NCBI GenBank assembly: GCA_040401695.1
Contig: JBBANY010000003.1
Location: 1-57,362 of the forward strand
DNA length: 57,362 nucleotides
DNA from: F1-20-MAGs119 sp040401695
GTDB taxonomy: Bacteria > Actinomycetota > Acidimicrobiia > Acidimicrobiales > Ilumatobacteraceae
Direction of reading: 5' to 3'
The first letter of the stretch is position 1, and every line of letters begins with the position of its first letter. Below, one piece after another: positions 44,704 to 52,942 of the stretch. Below the pieces are notes generated by a model. It did not search any database. It was not told where the DNA came from and worked only from the letters and a program-made list of their open reading frames with translations. The position numbers were made by a program, and so were the translations under genes.

Positions 44704-45874
44704 CGGCACGCATCCGCAACACGAACAACAGCGTTCCCACACACCCGACGAGACCGACGACGAAGAAGCCGAACTCACCGGGCAAACGCAGGACGACGGG
44801 AACGAGTCCGGCACCCACCCAGGCAAGTTGGAATTGCGTCTCGAACGAGGCAAACGCCCGAGCCCGGTTCGCATCCGGCGCATCGGACTGCACGACTGCT
44901 TCGTACGCCAATTTGCAGGTGGCGGCGAACGCATTGACGGTCGCCGCGAGAATGACCCCGCCGGTGACACCACCAACCCAGGTGCAGACGAATCCGCCCA
45001 CTCCGACCGCCCCGAGGGCCACGATGATCATCGTCTCCTCGCGCAGACGGCGCCGCACGATGGGTGCTACCGCGTTGGCCGCCATCGTTGCGATCGACGC
45101 AAGAGACACGGCGAATCCGAACCACACCGTGCCCGCCTTCTGGTCACGCAGCCAGAACGCGAGATGGAAGAACATGAGTCCCACCAGACCTCGCATCAAA
45201 CGCATCGCGGCCACGGCGCGACGTACCCGCCGCGACCGAAGTTCCTCGATCTCGATACGACTGCGAGGTGACGTCGCGATTCGCACGTCACGAGGCAATT
45301 GCCAAGCCGACAGCACGGCGGCGATGAAAACGAAAATAGAGATTCCCAATGTCGCATTCGGCGAGACGAGTTGCACCAAGGCGGCGGGCACCGCGGCCGC
45401 GAATCCGACGACACCAGACAACAAGCCGAGTTTGCTGTTCGCATCGACGAGTTCACGCTCGGCGGGCACGACGGTGGGCACGAGCGCGGACTTCGAGACC
45501 GCGTAGGTCTTCGACAACACCAACGCGGCAAACGCCAACGGGAACAGCGTCAGCGAGTCGATGCGGCCGATCATGAGGAACGAGACCAATGCACGCAAGG
45601 CCGCAGCGAGAATGACGACGAGGCGTCGGCCTCCTTTCATCCGATCGACGAGGGGACCGATGAACGGTGCCACGACGGCGAACGGCGCGAGGCTGAGTGC
45701 AAGGAAGAGAATGACCTTGCCGCGTGCGGCATCGGGACTGATCGACAAGAAGAGCGAGTCGGCGAGCGCGACGGTCATCACCGCCTCGCCTGCCACCATC
45801 AGCCCGTGCGTGCGAGCGAGGACGAAGAACGCGGGTCGCGGTGGAAGGTCGGCCTGCCCCGTTCGCTTCGACAC
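44645..45874 (-). CDS. MFS transporter
   Basis: 409 residues from GTG 45874, set by TACCAT 6 nt upstream; a longer reading would run into regX3. About twelve hydrophobic helices are visible, with a loop between helices 2 and 3 (GPLVDRMKGGRR) of the MFS G-x-x-x-D-R-x-G-R-R type. Substrate unknown. The C-terminus is basic and overlaps the DUF2342 gene by 59 bases. It follows the phosphate-response genes on the same strand but probably has its own promoter. Confidence 0.85.
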   Translation of the reverse strand: MSKRTGQADLPPRPAFFVLARTHGLMVAGEAVMTVALADSLFLSISPDAARGKVILFLALSLAPFAVVAPFIGPLVDRMKGGRRLVVILAAALRALVSFLMIGRIDSLTLFPLAFAALVLSKTYAVSKSALVPTVVPAERELVDANSKLGLLSGVVGFAAAVPAALVQLVSPNATLGISIFVFIAAVLSAWQLPRDVRIATSPRSRIEIEELRSRRVRRAVAAMRLMRGLVGLMFFHLAFWLRDQKAGTVWFGFAVSLASIATMAANAVAPIVRRRLREETMIIVALGAVGVGGFVCTWVGGVTGGVILAATVNAFAATCKLAYEAVVQSDAPDANRARAFASFETQFQLAWVGAGLVPVVLRLPGEFGFFVVGLVGCVGTLLFVLRMRAARQFRGGRATGRERRPRRA

Positions 45875-45880
45875 ATGCCG

Positions 45881-45886
45881 ATGGTA
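45881..45886 (-). promoter_or_regulatory. -10 box (TACCAT) of the MFS gene
   Basis: TACCAT is 6 nt before GTG 45874 with no SD. The gap to regX3 is only about 30 nt. Confidence 0.45.
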
Positions 45887-45905
45887 GGTCGGCGTGGCGG
45901 GAGGC

Positions 45906-46625
45906 TCAGGACTTCGGGCGCTCGTACTTATAACCGAGGCCGCGGATCGTGACGATCTTCTGCGGAGCACCTGGGTCGTCTTCGATCTTCGCCCGCAGAC
46001 GCTTGATATGAACGTCGAGGGTCTTCGTGTCACCCACGTAGTCGTTGCCCCAGACCCTGTCGATCAGCGTCTCGCGCGGAAGCACTCGTCCGGCGTTGGC
46101 AAGCAGGATGTGAAGCAATTCGAATTCCTTCAACGGCAACGACGCCCGCTCACCACGAATGATGACTTCGTGCTGGTCGGGGTCAAGATGCACGTCACCG
46201 ACGACGAGTGCACCCTCGGTCAGTTCACCCGCGCGATCGAGCGGTGCACGACGCATGACGGCTCGCATCCGTGCAACAAGTTCACGCAAACGGTACGGCT
46301 TGGTGATGTAGTCATCGGCTCCCACTTCCAACCCAACGACGGTGTCGATCTCGGCGGCCTTGGCTGTCACCATGATGATCGGCACCTGCGAGCGCTTGCG
46401 CAACTGCCGGCAGACATCGATGCCCGACACCTTGGGTAACATCACGTCGAGCAACACGAGATCGGGTTTGATGAGATCGAACAGGTCGAGGGCCTGCATG
46501 CCATCGCGGGCAACCTCGACCCGGAAACCCTCCCGCTTTAGACCGACCTGAAGGGCTTCAATGAATGACTCTTCATCCTCGACCACAAGGACGGTCTGTG
46601 TTGTGCTTCCTAATGCTACGTTCAT
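45906..46625 (-). CDS. regX3: Response regulator, RegX3-like (OmpR/PhoB family)
   Basis: 239 residues from ATG 46625, 7 nt after the senX3 stop. The receiver domain has the acidic pair (VVEDEE), the phospho-acceptor Asp in LVLLDVMLP, and Lys in DDYITKPY. The winged-helix C-terminus has VWGNDYVGDTKTLDVHIKRLRAKIE. With SenX3 it would control phosphate-starvation genes in actinobacteria. A candidate target, a PHO-box-like triple repeat, lies before ppk at the head of this gene block. Confidence 0.92.
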   Translation of the reverse strand: MNVALGSTTQTVLVVEDEESFIEALQVGLKREGFRVEVARDGMQALDLFDLIKPDLVLLDVMLPKVSGIDVCRQLRKRSQVPIIMVTAKAAEIDTVVGLEVGADDYITKPYRLRELVARMRAVMRRAPLDRAGELTEGALVVGDVHLDPDQHEVIIRGERASLPLKEFELLHILLANAGRVLPRETLIDRVWGNDYVGDTKTLDVHIKRLRAKIEDDPGAPQKIVTIRGLGYKYERPKS

Positions 46626-46632
46626 GCGGGCT

Positions 46633-47694
46633 TCACTTATTATCACCGATCTGCGCCGGCAGCACGAGACTGAAGACGGAACCTTCACCTTCCCGTGAGG
46701 CCACGTTCACTTCGCCGCCATGATGGGCCATGATGTGCCGCACAATCGAGAGCCCGAGGCCCGTGCCGCCCGTTCCCCGACCACGCGCCTTGTCAACGCG
46801 ATAGAAGCGTTCGAAGATCCGATCAAGATCAGCCTGAGGGATTCCGATTCCCTCGTCTTCGACGGCGATCACGATTCGCCCGGGCTCACGAAAGAGCCTC
46901 ACGGTCACCGTGTCACCCGACTCGCTGTACTTCACAGCATTTTCGATGAGATTCGAGGCAGCCGACAGAAGTTGTGTTCGGTCACCCGTGACGATGAAAC
47001 GTGCATCGGGAATATCGGTGGCAATTTCGACGCCCATCGCTGCGGCTGATCGCGCGTGCCGCTCGGCCGCCTCACTGACAAGCAGTGCAAGGTCGACGTT
47101 GTTCTGACGCAACGGAGCGTCCAATTCGATCTTGGAAAGTTCGAGAAGATCGTCGATGGTGCCGGACATCCGGTGTGCTTCCTTGATCATCTGGGTGGAC
47201 AGATGCTTGATCACCTCGACATCGGACTCTTCCTGCAGGGTCTCAGCGAGAATCGAAATGGCACCGACTGGCGTCTTCAGTTCATGGCTGATGTTTGCCA
47301 CGAAATCGGTCCGCACAGCATCAATGCGTGTGCGTTCGCTGACGTCTTCGATCACTGCAAGGCACACAACATCCGCGAGTTCGACGGTCGACACGACGAG
47401 AAATCGGGGCGGCGGTCCGAAGAGTTCGAGCGTTTCGGTCTTGCCCTCCCCCGATTCGAGCGTCTGGCGAACGAGCCGATCGACGGCGGCGTCGACGAGT
47501 AGGTCGACATGACGCAGCCCGACCACCGCGGTTGCGGCACGATTCCGAAAAACAACACTCCCATCGCCTGCGGCCAACACAACACCAAGGGGCAGCGCAT
47601 TGAGAACCGCCTCGAAGTCGAACGAACGGTGTGTTTCCCCGGGTTTTGCCTGCGCGTCGCCTGCGGGCGCTACGACGCTGGCCGACGACTGCAT
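46633..47694 (-). CDS. senX3: Sensor histidine kinase, SenX3-like; true start probably upstream at a non-standard codon
   Basis: 353 residues from the first ordinary start (ATG 47694). It has a PAS-like domain at about residues 25-120, then the H-box FVANISHELKTPVGA, N-box NLIENAVKYS, G1 DEGIGIP and G2 GGTGLGLSIVRHI. In this form it has no membrane anchor. In the same frame 28-30 codons upstream, directly after the phoU stop, lies a clean membrane helix (VVAFVLGVVATCALTGFARS) with no ATG, GTG or TTG. A CTG at 47784 (CTGA overlap with phoU) or ATC at 47778 (8 nt after GAGG) could start a 381-383-residue membrane kinase. Confidence 0.9.
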   Translation of the reverse strand: MQSSASVVAPAGDAQAKPGETHRSFDFEAVLNALPLGVVLAAGDGSVVFRNRAATAVVGLRHVDLLVDAAVDRLVRQTLESGEGKTETLELFGPPPRFLVVSTVELADVVCLAVIEDVSERTRIDAVRTDFVANISHELKTPVGAISILAETLQEESDVEVIKHLSTQMIKEAHRMSGTIDDLLELSKIELDAPLRQNNVDLALLVSEAAERHARSAAAMGVEIATDIPDARFIVTGDRTQLLSAASNLIENAVKYSESGDTVTVRLFREPGRIVIAVEDEGIGIPQADLDRIFERFYRVDKARGRGTGGTGLGLSIVRHIMAHHGGEVNVASREGEGSVFSLVLPAQIGDNK

Positions 47695-47780
47695 TCGTGA
47701 TCGTGACCGTGACCGTGCGAAGCCCGTTAAAGCACACGTCGCGACTACCCCCAGGACGAAAGCGACGACGGATTCGATGG

Positions 47781-48521
47781 TCAGGACCTCGGATTATCGT
47801 TCGGGAAGGGAATACCGTCCGTGTCATCCCCGGAGAGACGCGCCTTGTGACGGGCCGCCCCTTTCGCTTCGGGGCGCCACCCGTTGACCGCGTAGACGAC
47901 ACGCTCCCCGATATTCACGGCGTGATCACCAATGCGCTCGTAGAAGCGCGCGACGACTGCCAGCTGGATCGCGACTTGCAAGTCGATGGTATTCGCTAGG
48001 TTGCACTCAAAAATCGTTTGGACAAATTGCCGCTGCAGTCCATCGAGATACGAATCCATGTCGTCAAGTGCGCTCGCCTTCGCAACATCATCGGTTTCAA
48101 AAGCGTCAAGCGCTGCCGTAAAGAGCTGCTGGGCCTGCTCACCCATCTTGCTGATGATCCCACGCAGTTTTGGGTCGAGATTGTGTCCGTAGATACGACG
48201 TGCGGCCTTCGCGATATTCACAGTTAGGTCGGCGCTGCGTTCGATCTCGCCGATCATCTTCAGGATCGCGATGAGCTGACGCAGTTCACCGGCGACGGGC
48301 GCCTGCAGGGCAAGCAGCCGGTAACAGCGGTCCTCAAGTTCGAGGGAGCGGGAATCAATCTCGTCATCGGTGAGGATCAGGTACTCGGCACCCTCGAGAT
48401 CACTCGCCAACAAGACGTTCGTCGCGCGAGGAATTGCCTCGATGACCGAAGCAGCCAACGTTGCCAAGCCTTGACGCAGATCATGGATTTCGCTGTGAAA
48501 ACCCTTGCGAAGCTCTTCCAT
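47781..48521 (-). CDS. phoU: Phosphate transport/signalling regulator PhoU
   Basis: 246 residues from ATG 48521, preceded by GGAGA at good SD distance; a longer reading overlaps ppk. It is all-helical with two PhoU repeats, each with an acidic metal-binding motif (ILKMIGEIERSADL and AVVARFYERIGDHAVNIGE). PhoU represses the sensor kinase when phosphate is plentiful. It lies directly before senX3-regX3 and after ppk, a sensible phosphate-control unit. No pst genes are present in the window. Confidence 0.95.
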   Translation of the reverse strand: MEELRKGFHSEIHDLRQGLATLAASVIEAIPRATNVLLASDLEGAEYLILTDDEIDSRSLELEDRCYRLLALQAPVAGELRQLIAILKMIGEIERSADLTVNIAKAARRIYGHNLDPKLRGIISKMGEQAQQLFTAALDAFETDDVAKASALDDMDSYLDGLQRQFVQTIFECNLANTIDLQVAIQLAVVARFYERIGDHAVNIGERVVYAVNGWRPEAKGAARHKARLSGDDTDGIPFPNDNPRS

Positions 48522-48592
48522 AGTGTTCTCCGTTCTCTTTGCTAACTCTAGGTCCACTGGGGAGACTGCTCGTGATTCACTTTGACAACACG

Positions 48593-50701
48593 TCAAACTG
48601 CGGTTTCATCGTGTCGATGTGCGACGCGCCGTTCCTGTTGGACCTTGGCCCAGCGGTACATCCGACCCTGTGCGTCGTCGATGAAATCGGGCCGCCCGCG
48701 ACGCTGCCACGCGCCCTCGGCATCCAACACGAAGTGCGGCGTGTCGTCGTCGTTCAGATACCCGAGGGCCTGCTCCAACCAGGCACGGTGCCTGTCCAGC
48801 AGCACGGGTGTCAATACCTCGACACGGCGGTCGAGGTTTCGCGTCATCAAGTCTGCCGAGCCGATGTACCAGGCCGGTCTGGCCGGACCGCCCGCGTTGG
48901 CGAAGTGATAGATGCGCGAGTGCTCGAGATAGCGACCGAGGATCGAGCGGACCGTGATGTTTTCGGACAGTCCCGGCACTCCGGGGCGCAGCATGCAGAT
49001 CCCGCGCACGATGACCTCGATGTGCACCCCCGCCCGTGATGCCTCGTACAGCTCGGCGATCACGTCGGCATCGGCGATCGAGTTCACCTTGATGCGAATG
49101 AGGCCCTTGTCCCCCATGTCGCGTTCGCGGCGGATGAGGTCGACGATCTCGCGGCGCAGAAAATGCGGTGCCACGAGTAGGTGGCGGTACCAGTTCGTCC
49201 TGCTGAATCCCGTCAGGTGGTTGAACAGACGGGTCGTGTCATCGGCGAGTTCCGGGTTGCAGGTGAAGATGCCGATGTCCTCGTACACCGCCGCAGTCTT
49301 GGCGTTGTAATTGCCCGTTCCGAAGTGAACATAGCGACGCAGGCCGTCGGGCTCGTCGCGCACGACCATCGCCACCTTTGCGTGCGTCTTCAAACCAACG
49401 ATGCCGTACATCACGTGCACACCCGCGCGTTCGAGCTGTCGTGCCCAGTTCAGATTCAGTGCCTCGTCGAAACGTGCCTTCAATTCGACCAGCACGACCA
49501 CCTGCACCCCACGCTCGGCGGCCGAGATCAAGTTGCGCATGATCGCACTGTCGGGCGACGTGCGGTAGAGCGTCATCTTGATTGACTGCACCCGCGGGTC
49601 GCGCGACGCTTCTTCGATGAAAGCTTCGGTTGACGTTTGGAACGACTCGTAGGGGTGGTGCACGACGAGATCGCGTCGTCGGATGAGGTTGAAGATCGGT
49701 TCGTCGTCTTCCCGTGCGGCGAGAATGCGCCCGGCGGTCACCGACGGCCAGGGTTCGTCGCGCAGATCGCGCCGCGGCAGGCCGGAGATTCGCTGCAGAC
49801 AGGTGAGGTCGAGCGGAATATGACTTTCGAAATGGTCAGTCGCGTCGAGTTCGAGTTCGTCGAGGAGCAGAGCGACAACATCGGCGGGTACGCCGGCCAC
49901 CGTCTCCAACCGCACCGCCCGACCGAATCGGCGACGGCGAAGTTCTTCCTCGATCGCCTCGCGCAGATCATCTGCGTCCTCGTCGTCGACTTCGATGTCG
50001 GCGTCGCGGGTGACACGGAAGACGAACGCATCATGAACTTCCATACCCTCGTAGAGTTCGGCCAAGTGGGCGATGATGACGTTCTCGACGGTGATGAAGG
50101 TTCCCGCCGCATCGACCTCGATGAGACGTGGCAACAACGGCGGCACCTTCACTCGCGTGAACTTCTCGTCACCGGTCGTCGGGTCGACGACGGTCGCACC
50201 GATACTGAGAGCGAGCCCCGAGATGTACGGGAACGGGTGTGCCGGGTCGACGACGAGCGGCGTCAACACGGGGAAAATTCGTTGGCGGAATTCCGTCGTC
50301 AGGCGCCCGCGTGTGACTTCGTCGAGATCGCCCCACGTGGCGAGACGAATGCCGTGGGTTTCGAGAGCGGGCAGGACGACCGTCGTCAGCAGTTCTTCCT
50401 GCTCGCCGACGAGACGCCGCACCGTGGCCGACACTTCGGCAAGCACCTGGTCCGGGCTACGGCCGTCGACACCGTGCAGCAACACTCCGTCGTCGATCTG
50501 GTTCTTCAGACCCGCGACGCGCACCTGGAAGAACTCGTCAAGGTTCGAGGAAAAAATCGCACAGAACTTGACCCGCTCGAGGAGAGGGATCGCGGTCTCA
50601 CGGGCGAGTGAGAGCACGCGCTCATTGAAGGCGAGCCAACTCAGGTCTCGGTTGAAGAATCGCTCGTCGATTCCAGAAAGGTACGGCGGGTGGGTGAGCA
50701 T
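48593..50701 (-). CDS. ppk: Polyphosphate kinase 1
   Basis: 702 residues, normal for PPK1. It reversibly makes polyphosphate from ATP. The N-terminus has RFFNRDLSWLAFNERVL. The catalytic phospho-His motif is VHFGTGNYNAKTA, followed by YEDIGIFT. The PLD-like domains include IKMTLYRTSPDS and RIKVNSIADADVI. A candidate PHO box lies 20 nt before the ATG, which fits phosphate-controlled expression together with phoU-senX3-regX3 downstream. Confidence 0.96.
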   Translation of the reverse strand: MLTHPPYLSGIDERFFNRDLSWLAFNERVLSLARETAIPLLERVKFCAIFSSNLDEFFQVRVAGLKNQIDDGVLLHGVDGRSPDQVLAEVSATVRRLVGEQEELLTTVVLPALETHGIRLATWGDLDEVTRGRLTTEFRQRIFPVLTPLVVDPAHPFPYISGLALSIGATVVDPTTGDEKFTRVKVPPLLPRLIEVDAAGTFITVENVIIAHLAELYEGMEVHDAFVFRVTRDADIEVDDEDADDLREAIEEELRRRRFGRAVRLETVAGVPADVVALLLDELELDATDHFESHIPLDLTCLQRISGLPRRDLRDEPWPSVTAGRILAAREDDEPIFNLIRRRDLVVHHPYESFQTSTEAFIEEASRDPRVQSIKMTLYRTSPDSAIMRNLISAAERGVQVVVLVELKARFDEALNLNWARQLERAGVHVMYGIVGLKTHAKVAMVVRDEPDGLRRYVHFGTGNYNAKTAAVYEDIGIFTCNPELADDTTRLFNHLTGFSRTNWYRHLLVAPHFLRREIVDLIRRERDMGDKGLIRIKVNSIADADVIAELYEASRAGVHIEVIVRGICMLRPGVPGLSENITVRSILGRYLEHSRIYHFANAGGPARPAWYIGSADLMTRNLDRRVEVLTPVLLDRHRAWLEQALGYLNDDDTPHFVLDAEGAWQRRGRPDFIDDAQGRMYRWAKVQQERRVAHRHDETAV

Positions 50702-50721
50702 CCGGGGAGCCTGAATTGTCG

Positions 50722-50754
50722 GGGACGTGAACGGACGGTGACGTCCGAGCGAAC
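50722..50754 (-). promoter_or_regulatory. PHO-box-like triple 11-bp direct repeat upstream of ppk
   Basis: On the minus strand three abutting 11-mers occur: GTTCGCTCGGA (50744-50754), CGTCACCGTCC (50733-50743) and GTTCACGTCCC (50722-50732). They fit the 11-nt direct-repeat-unit layout of actinobacterial PHO boxes (GTTCACC-like core). A GACAAT stretch (50715-50720) next to the last unit could be the -10. It is probably a binding site for RegX3 or PhoP. Confidence 0.5.
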
Positions 50755-50756
50755 CG

Positions 50757-51017
50757 TCAGGCGCTGACGGTGCCGAGGTCCCACTCGATCGAAATCAGTT
50801 CGCGCTCTGCATCGCGCGCCACGCGCTCGCTGTTGCGGCGGAACTGCGGGTCGTCACGGGTGATGAGGACGAGGCGGGCGAGGACCCGGGTACGGAACTC
50901 CTCGAGGAGGGTCCGATCGCCGTAGTCGCCGTAGACCTCCCAGTGGGGCGCCACGGGGCCCAGATACACGATGCGGGCATGGGCGCGGGGCGGCTCGTTG
51001 GTGGTGATGTCGGACAC
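50757..51017 (-). CDS. Small conserved-looking cytoplasmic protein, function unknown
   Basis: 86 residues from GTG 51017, which has a perfect AGGAGGT five bases upstream; GTG 51035 would put the SD inside the gene. The sequence has a beta-type N-terminal half (RIVYLGPVAPHWEVYGDYGD) and a long charged helix (LLEEFRTRVLARL...RVARDAEREL). There are no Cys residues or signal. I do not recognise it. It is divergent from whiB and upstream of ppk. Confidence 0.65.
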   Translation of the reverse strand: MSDITTNEPPRAHARIVYLGPVAPHWEVYGDYGDRTLLEEFRTRVLARLVLITRDDPQFRRNSERVARDAERELISIEWDLGTVSA

Positions 51018-51022
51018 GGGGT

Positions 51023-51029
51023 ACCTCCT
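51023..51029 (-). promoter_or_regulatory. Strong Shine-Dalgarno (AGGAGGT) setting the start of the 86-residue gene
   Basis: AGGAGGT, then five bases, then GTG 51017. It is the best SD in the window and stands out where many genes have none. Confidence 0.7.
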
Positions 51030-51056
51030 GGGCACCTCAGGCTACCCGCGCGACGA

Positions 51057-51072
51057 CCCCGACGGTTCGGGG
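51057..51072 (+). other. Leader hairpin upstream of the first whiB gene
   Basis: CCCCGA and TCGGGG form a perfect 6-bp stem around CGGT, followed by AACTTTTGT, about 35 nt before the whiB start. It could be an attenuator-like element or part of the promoter (the GGAAC overlapping its 3' arm resembles an ECF sigma -35). Confidence 0.35.
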
Positions 51073-51105
51073 AACTTTTGTCCCGCCCCCGTCGTCAGAA
51101 GGGAC

Positions 51106-51417
51106 ATGAGCCGAGCAGCAGGACACATGACCAAGCAGCGCACCCAGATCGCGGTGCTCGCACTCCCCTTCGTCGGAAACTTCCGTACCACGGAATGGAT
51201 GGATCTCGGCCTGTGCCGCGACAACGCTCCCGAGATCTTCTTCCCCTCCGATGGTGCCGGCGTGGAAAAGGCCCGCAAGATCTGCGGCCGCTGCGAAGTG
51301 AAGGACCTCTGTCTGGAATACGCGCTCGTCGAAGAAATCGAGCACGGAGTGTGGGGTGGCGCAAGCGAGCGTGAGCGTCGGCGCATCAAGAAGCGTCGCC
51401 GCGACGGGGCGGCCTGA
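51106..51417 (+). CDS. WhiB-family iron-sulfur transcription factor
   Basis: 103 residues from ATG 51106; ATG 51127 (AGGA four bases upstream) is an equal alternative. Four Cys bind a [4Fe-4S] cluster: Cys37, Cys60, Cys63, Cys69 (C-x22-C-x2-C-x5-C). The GVWGG turn and a basic tail (RERRRIKKRRR) for DNA contact follow. WhiB proteins act with the housekeeping sigma factor and respond to redox or NO. Which of the WhiB1-7 types it is cannot be fixed from sequence alone; the WMDLGLC start resembles WhiB2. Confidence 0.93.
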   Translation: MSRAAGHMTKQRTQIAVLALPFVGNFRTTEWMDLGLCRDNAPEIFFPSDGAGVEKARKICGRCEVKDLCLEYALVEEIEHGVWGGASERERRRIKKRRRDGAA

Positions 51418-51422
51418 CGCGA

Positions 51423-51590
51423 TTACTTCTTGTCGGCGTCGTCGGCCTGGCCTTCGGCAAGACCTTTTTTGAATTCCTTCTGGGCCTGGCCGAGGTTCTT
51501 CGCAAGTTTCGGCAGCTGTGAGCCACCGAACAGAACGAGAACGATCACCGCGACGATGATCAGTTCGGGACCGTCGAGAAAAGCGAACAT
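51423..51590 (-). CDS. tatA: Sec-independent translocase protein TatA
   Basis: 55 residues, ATG 51590 to TAA 51423. One N-terminal membrane helix (ELIIVAVIVLVLFG) is followed by the FG hinge (LFGGSQLPKLAKNLGQ), an amphipathic helix and a charged tail ending in DDADKK. TatA forms the pore or weakens the membrane for folded proteins with twin-Arg signals. It stands alone, tail to tail with whiB and 5 nt apart; tatB and tatC are not nearby. TAGTTT 6 nt before the ATG suggests a leaderless mRNA. Confidence 0.92.
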   Translation of the reverse strand: MFAFLDGPELIIVAVIVLVLFGGSQLPKLAKNLGQAQKEFKKGLAEGQADDADKK

Positions 51591-51596
51591 ACAAAG

Positions 51597-51602
51597 AAAC
51601 TA
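51597..51602 (-). promoter_or_regulatory. -10 box (TAGTTT) of tatA
   Basis: TAGTTT lies 6 nt before ATG 51590 with no SD. Confidence 0.45.
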
Positions 51603-51645
51603 CCACCGGAACCCACCATCGCATCTGCCCGAGTAGAAAAGGGCC

Positions 51646-52449
51646 GTGCTGGAATGCGTGGTCAACGTGAGCGAAGGCAGGGACGCCCATCTCGTCTCCC
51701 GTATCGCAGGGGCCGTGTCGGATACCCCCGAAGGACAACTGCTCGACATCCACTCCGATGCCGACCACAACCGCAGCGTGTTCACGCTGGTCGGCGTCGA
51801 AGCACCACGGGCGCTCACGCGACGCTGCGTCGAACTTCTCGACATCGCTGATCACTCCGGCGTGCACCCTCGGATCGGTGTCGTCGACGTCGTTCCGTTC
51901 GTCGCGCTCGACGGCTCGTCGCCCGACGACGCACTGACCGCACGAAACGAATTCGCGACGTGGGCAGCCGACGAGTTGAACCTTCCGGTGTTTCTCTACG
52001 GACCCGAGCGCACGTTGCCCGACATCCGAAGAGGCGCGTGGAAGACGTTGATGCCCGACCACGGACCCGACAACCCTCATCCGACGGCGGGTGCGGTGTG
52101 TGTCGGCGTGCGGCCGGTGTTGATCGCCTACAACGTGTTCCTCGCGTCACCGGATCTGTCGTTGGCGAAGGACATCGCCGCACGCGTTCGGCGAACGGGG
52201 CTGCGCACGCTCGCGTTCCTGGTCGGCGGTGCGGCGCAGGTGAGCATGAACATCGTCGATGCCGACGAAATCAGTGTTTCCGGGGCCTACGACGCGGTTG
52301 CGGCCGAAGCGACCGAGGCGGGAACGCACGTGGTTCGTGCCGAACTGGTCGGCCTTCTCACTGAACGCCACCTACGAATGAACGACAAAACCCGCTGGGC
52401 ACAACTCGACATTGGACCCGACCGTACGGTCGAGTCGCGTCTCAGATGA
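51646..52449 (+). CDS. Glutamate formimidoyltransferase (FTCD N-domain-like)
   Basis: 267 residues from GTG 51646. The start of the formiminotransferase fold is clear: ECVVNVSEGRD, LDIHSDADHNRSVFTLVG, IADHSGVHPRIGVVDVVPFV, and LIAYNVFLAS. Homologues transfer a formimino group from N-formiminoglutamate to tetrahydrofolate. It has only this domain, no cyclodeaminase part. No other histidine-degradation gene is nearby, so it may serve folate metabolism instead. The last 8 bases overlap the convergent second whiB gene. Confidence 0.88.
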   Translation: MLECVVNVSEGRDAHLVSRIAGAVSDTPEGQLLDIHSDADHNRSVFTLVGVEAPRALTRRCVELLDIADHSGVHPRIGVVDVVPFVALDGSSPDDALTARNEFATWAADELNLPVFLYGPERTLPDIRRGAWKTLMPDHGPDNPHPTAGAVCVGVRPVLIAYNVFLASPDLSLAKDIAARVRRTGLRTLAFLVGGAAQVSMNIVDADEISVSGAYDAVAAEATEAGTHVVRAELVGLLTERHLRMNDKTRWAQLDIGPDRTVESRLR

Positions 52450-52729
52450 CTCTTTTGTTGGCCTGAGCGCGAGCCCGGCGCAGACGACGGCGCTCACGCT
52501 CGGAGAGCCCGCCCCAAATGCCGAACTTCTCGCCGTTGACCAATGCGTATTCGAGACACTCGTTGCGTACGACGCAGCCCCGGCACACTTCCTTGGCCTC
52601 GCGGGTGGATGCACCACGCTCGGGGAAAAAAAGATCAGGATCGACGCCGAGGCAGTTCGCCTCGTCTTGCCAGCCACGCTCGGTGCTGAGCTCTGAATTG
52701 TCCGCAGATTCGTGTTCTGGGAATTGCAT
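52442..52729 (-). CDS. WhiB-family iron-sulfur transcription factor
   Basis: 95 residues from ATG 52729, chosen because GGAGG lies six bases upstream. The Cys set is Cys26, Cys49, Cys52 and Cys58 (C-x22-C-x2-C-x5-C). The body has WQDEANCLGVDPDLFFPERG, the GIWGG turn and a basic tail (ERERRRLRRARAQANKR). It is a second WhiB protein 1 kb from the first and clearly different. A leader of up to 240 nt lies upstream, with several hairpins. Confidence 0.94.
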   Translation of the reverse strand: MQFPEHESADNSELSTERGWQDEANCLGVDPDLFFPERGASTREAKEVCRGCVVRNECLEYALVNGEKFGIWGGLSERERRRLRRARAQANKRVI

Positions 52730-52735
52730 GGATTG

Positions 52736-52740
52736 CCTCC
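52736..52740 (-). promoter_or_regulatory. Shine-Dalgarno (GGAGG) setting the second whiB start
   Basis: GGAGG then six bases then ATG 52729; the ATG seven codons further upstream has no such site. Confidence 0.6.
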
Positions 52741-52810
52741 CGTCCTGCACTCGCTGACATCCACCGTCGCCGTCTGGCTCGTGTTGACCGGACGCTGTCC
52801 CCCAACTTGT

Positions 52811-52919
52811 GGCATGCCTGTGATGGCAGGCTTGTAATTACATCGCTGACATTGTGCCAAATCCTTGCAAAATAAGCAAGTGCGCATGTGATGGCCTCAA
52901 CAAGCCCGAAAAAATCGGG
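52811..52919. other. Gene-free leader region with several inverted repeats upstream of the second whiB gene
   Basis: This is part of a 241-nt gap. It holds GGCATGCC (52811-52818), GCCTG/CAGGC (52816-52831), the palindrome TGTAATTACA (52833-52842), CTTGC/GCAAG (52864-52880) and CCCGA/TCGGG with an A5 loop (52905-52919). Such density suggests operator or leader control of whiB. No clear -35/-10 pair was found. Confidence 0.4.
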
Positions 52920-52942
52920 ACTTTTGTGCCCCCTACCTTCTG

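Noticed and set aside
47321..47902. 193-codon minus-strand frame upstream of senX3
   Set aside because: It overlaps phoU and senX3 in another frame and is Arg-rich without domains.
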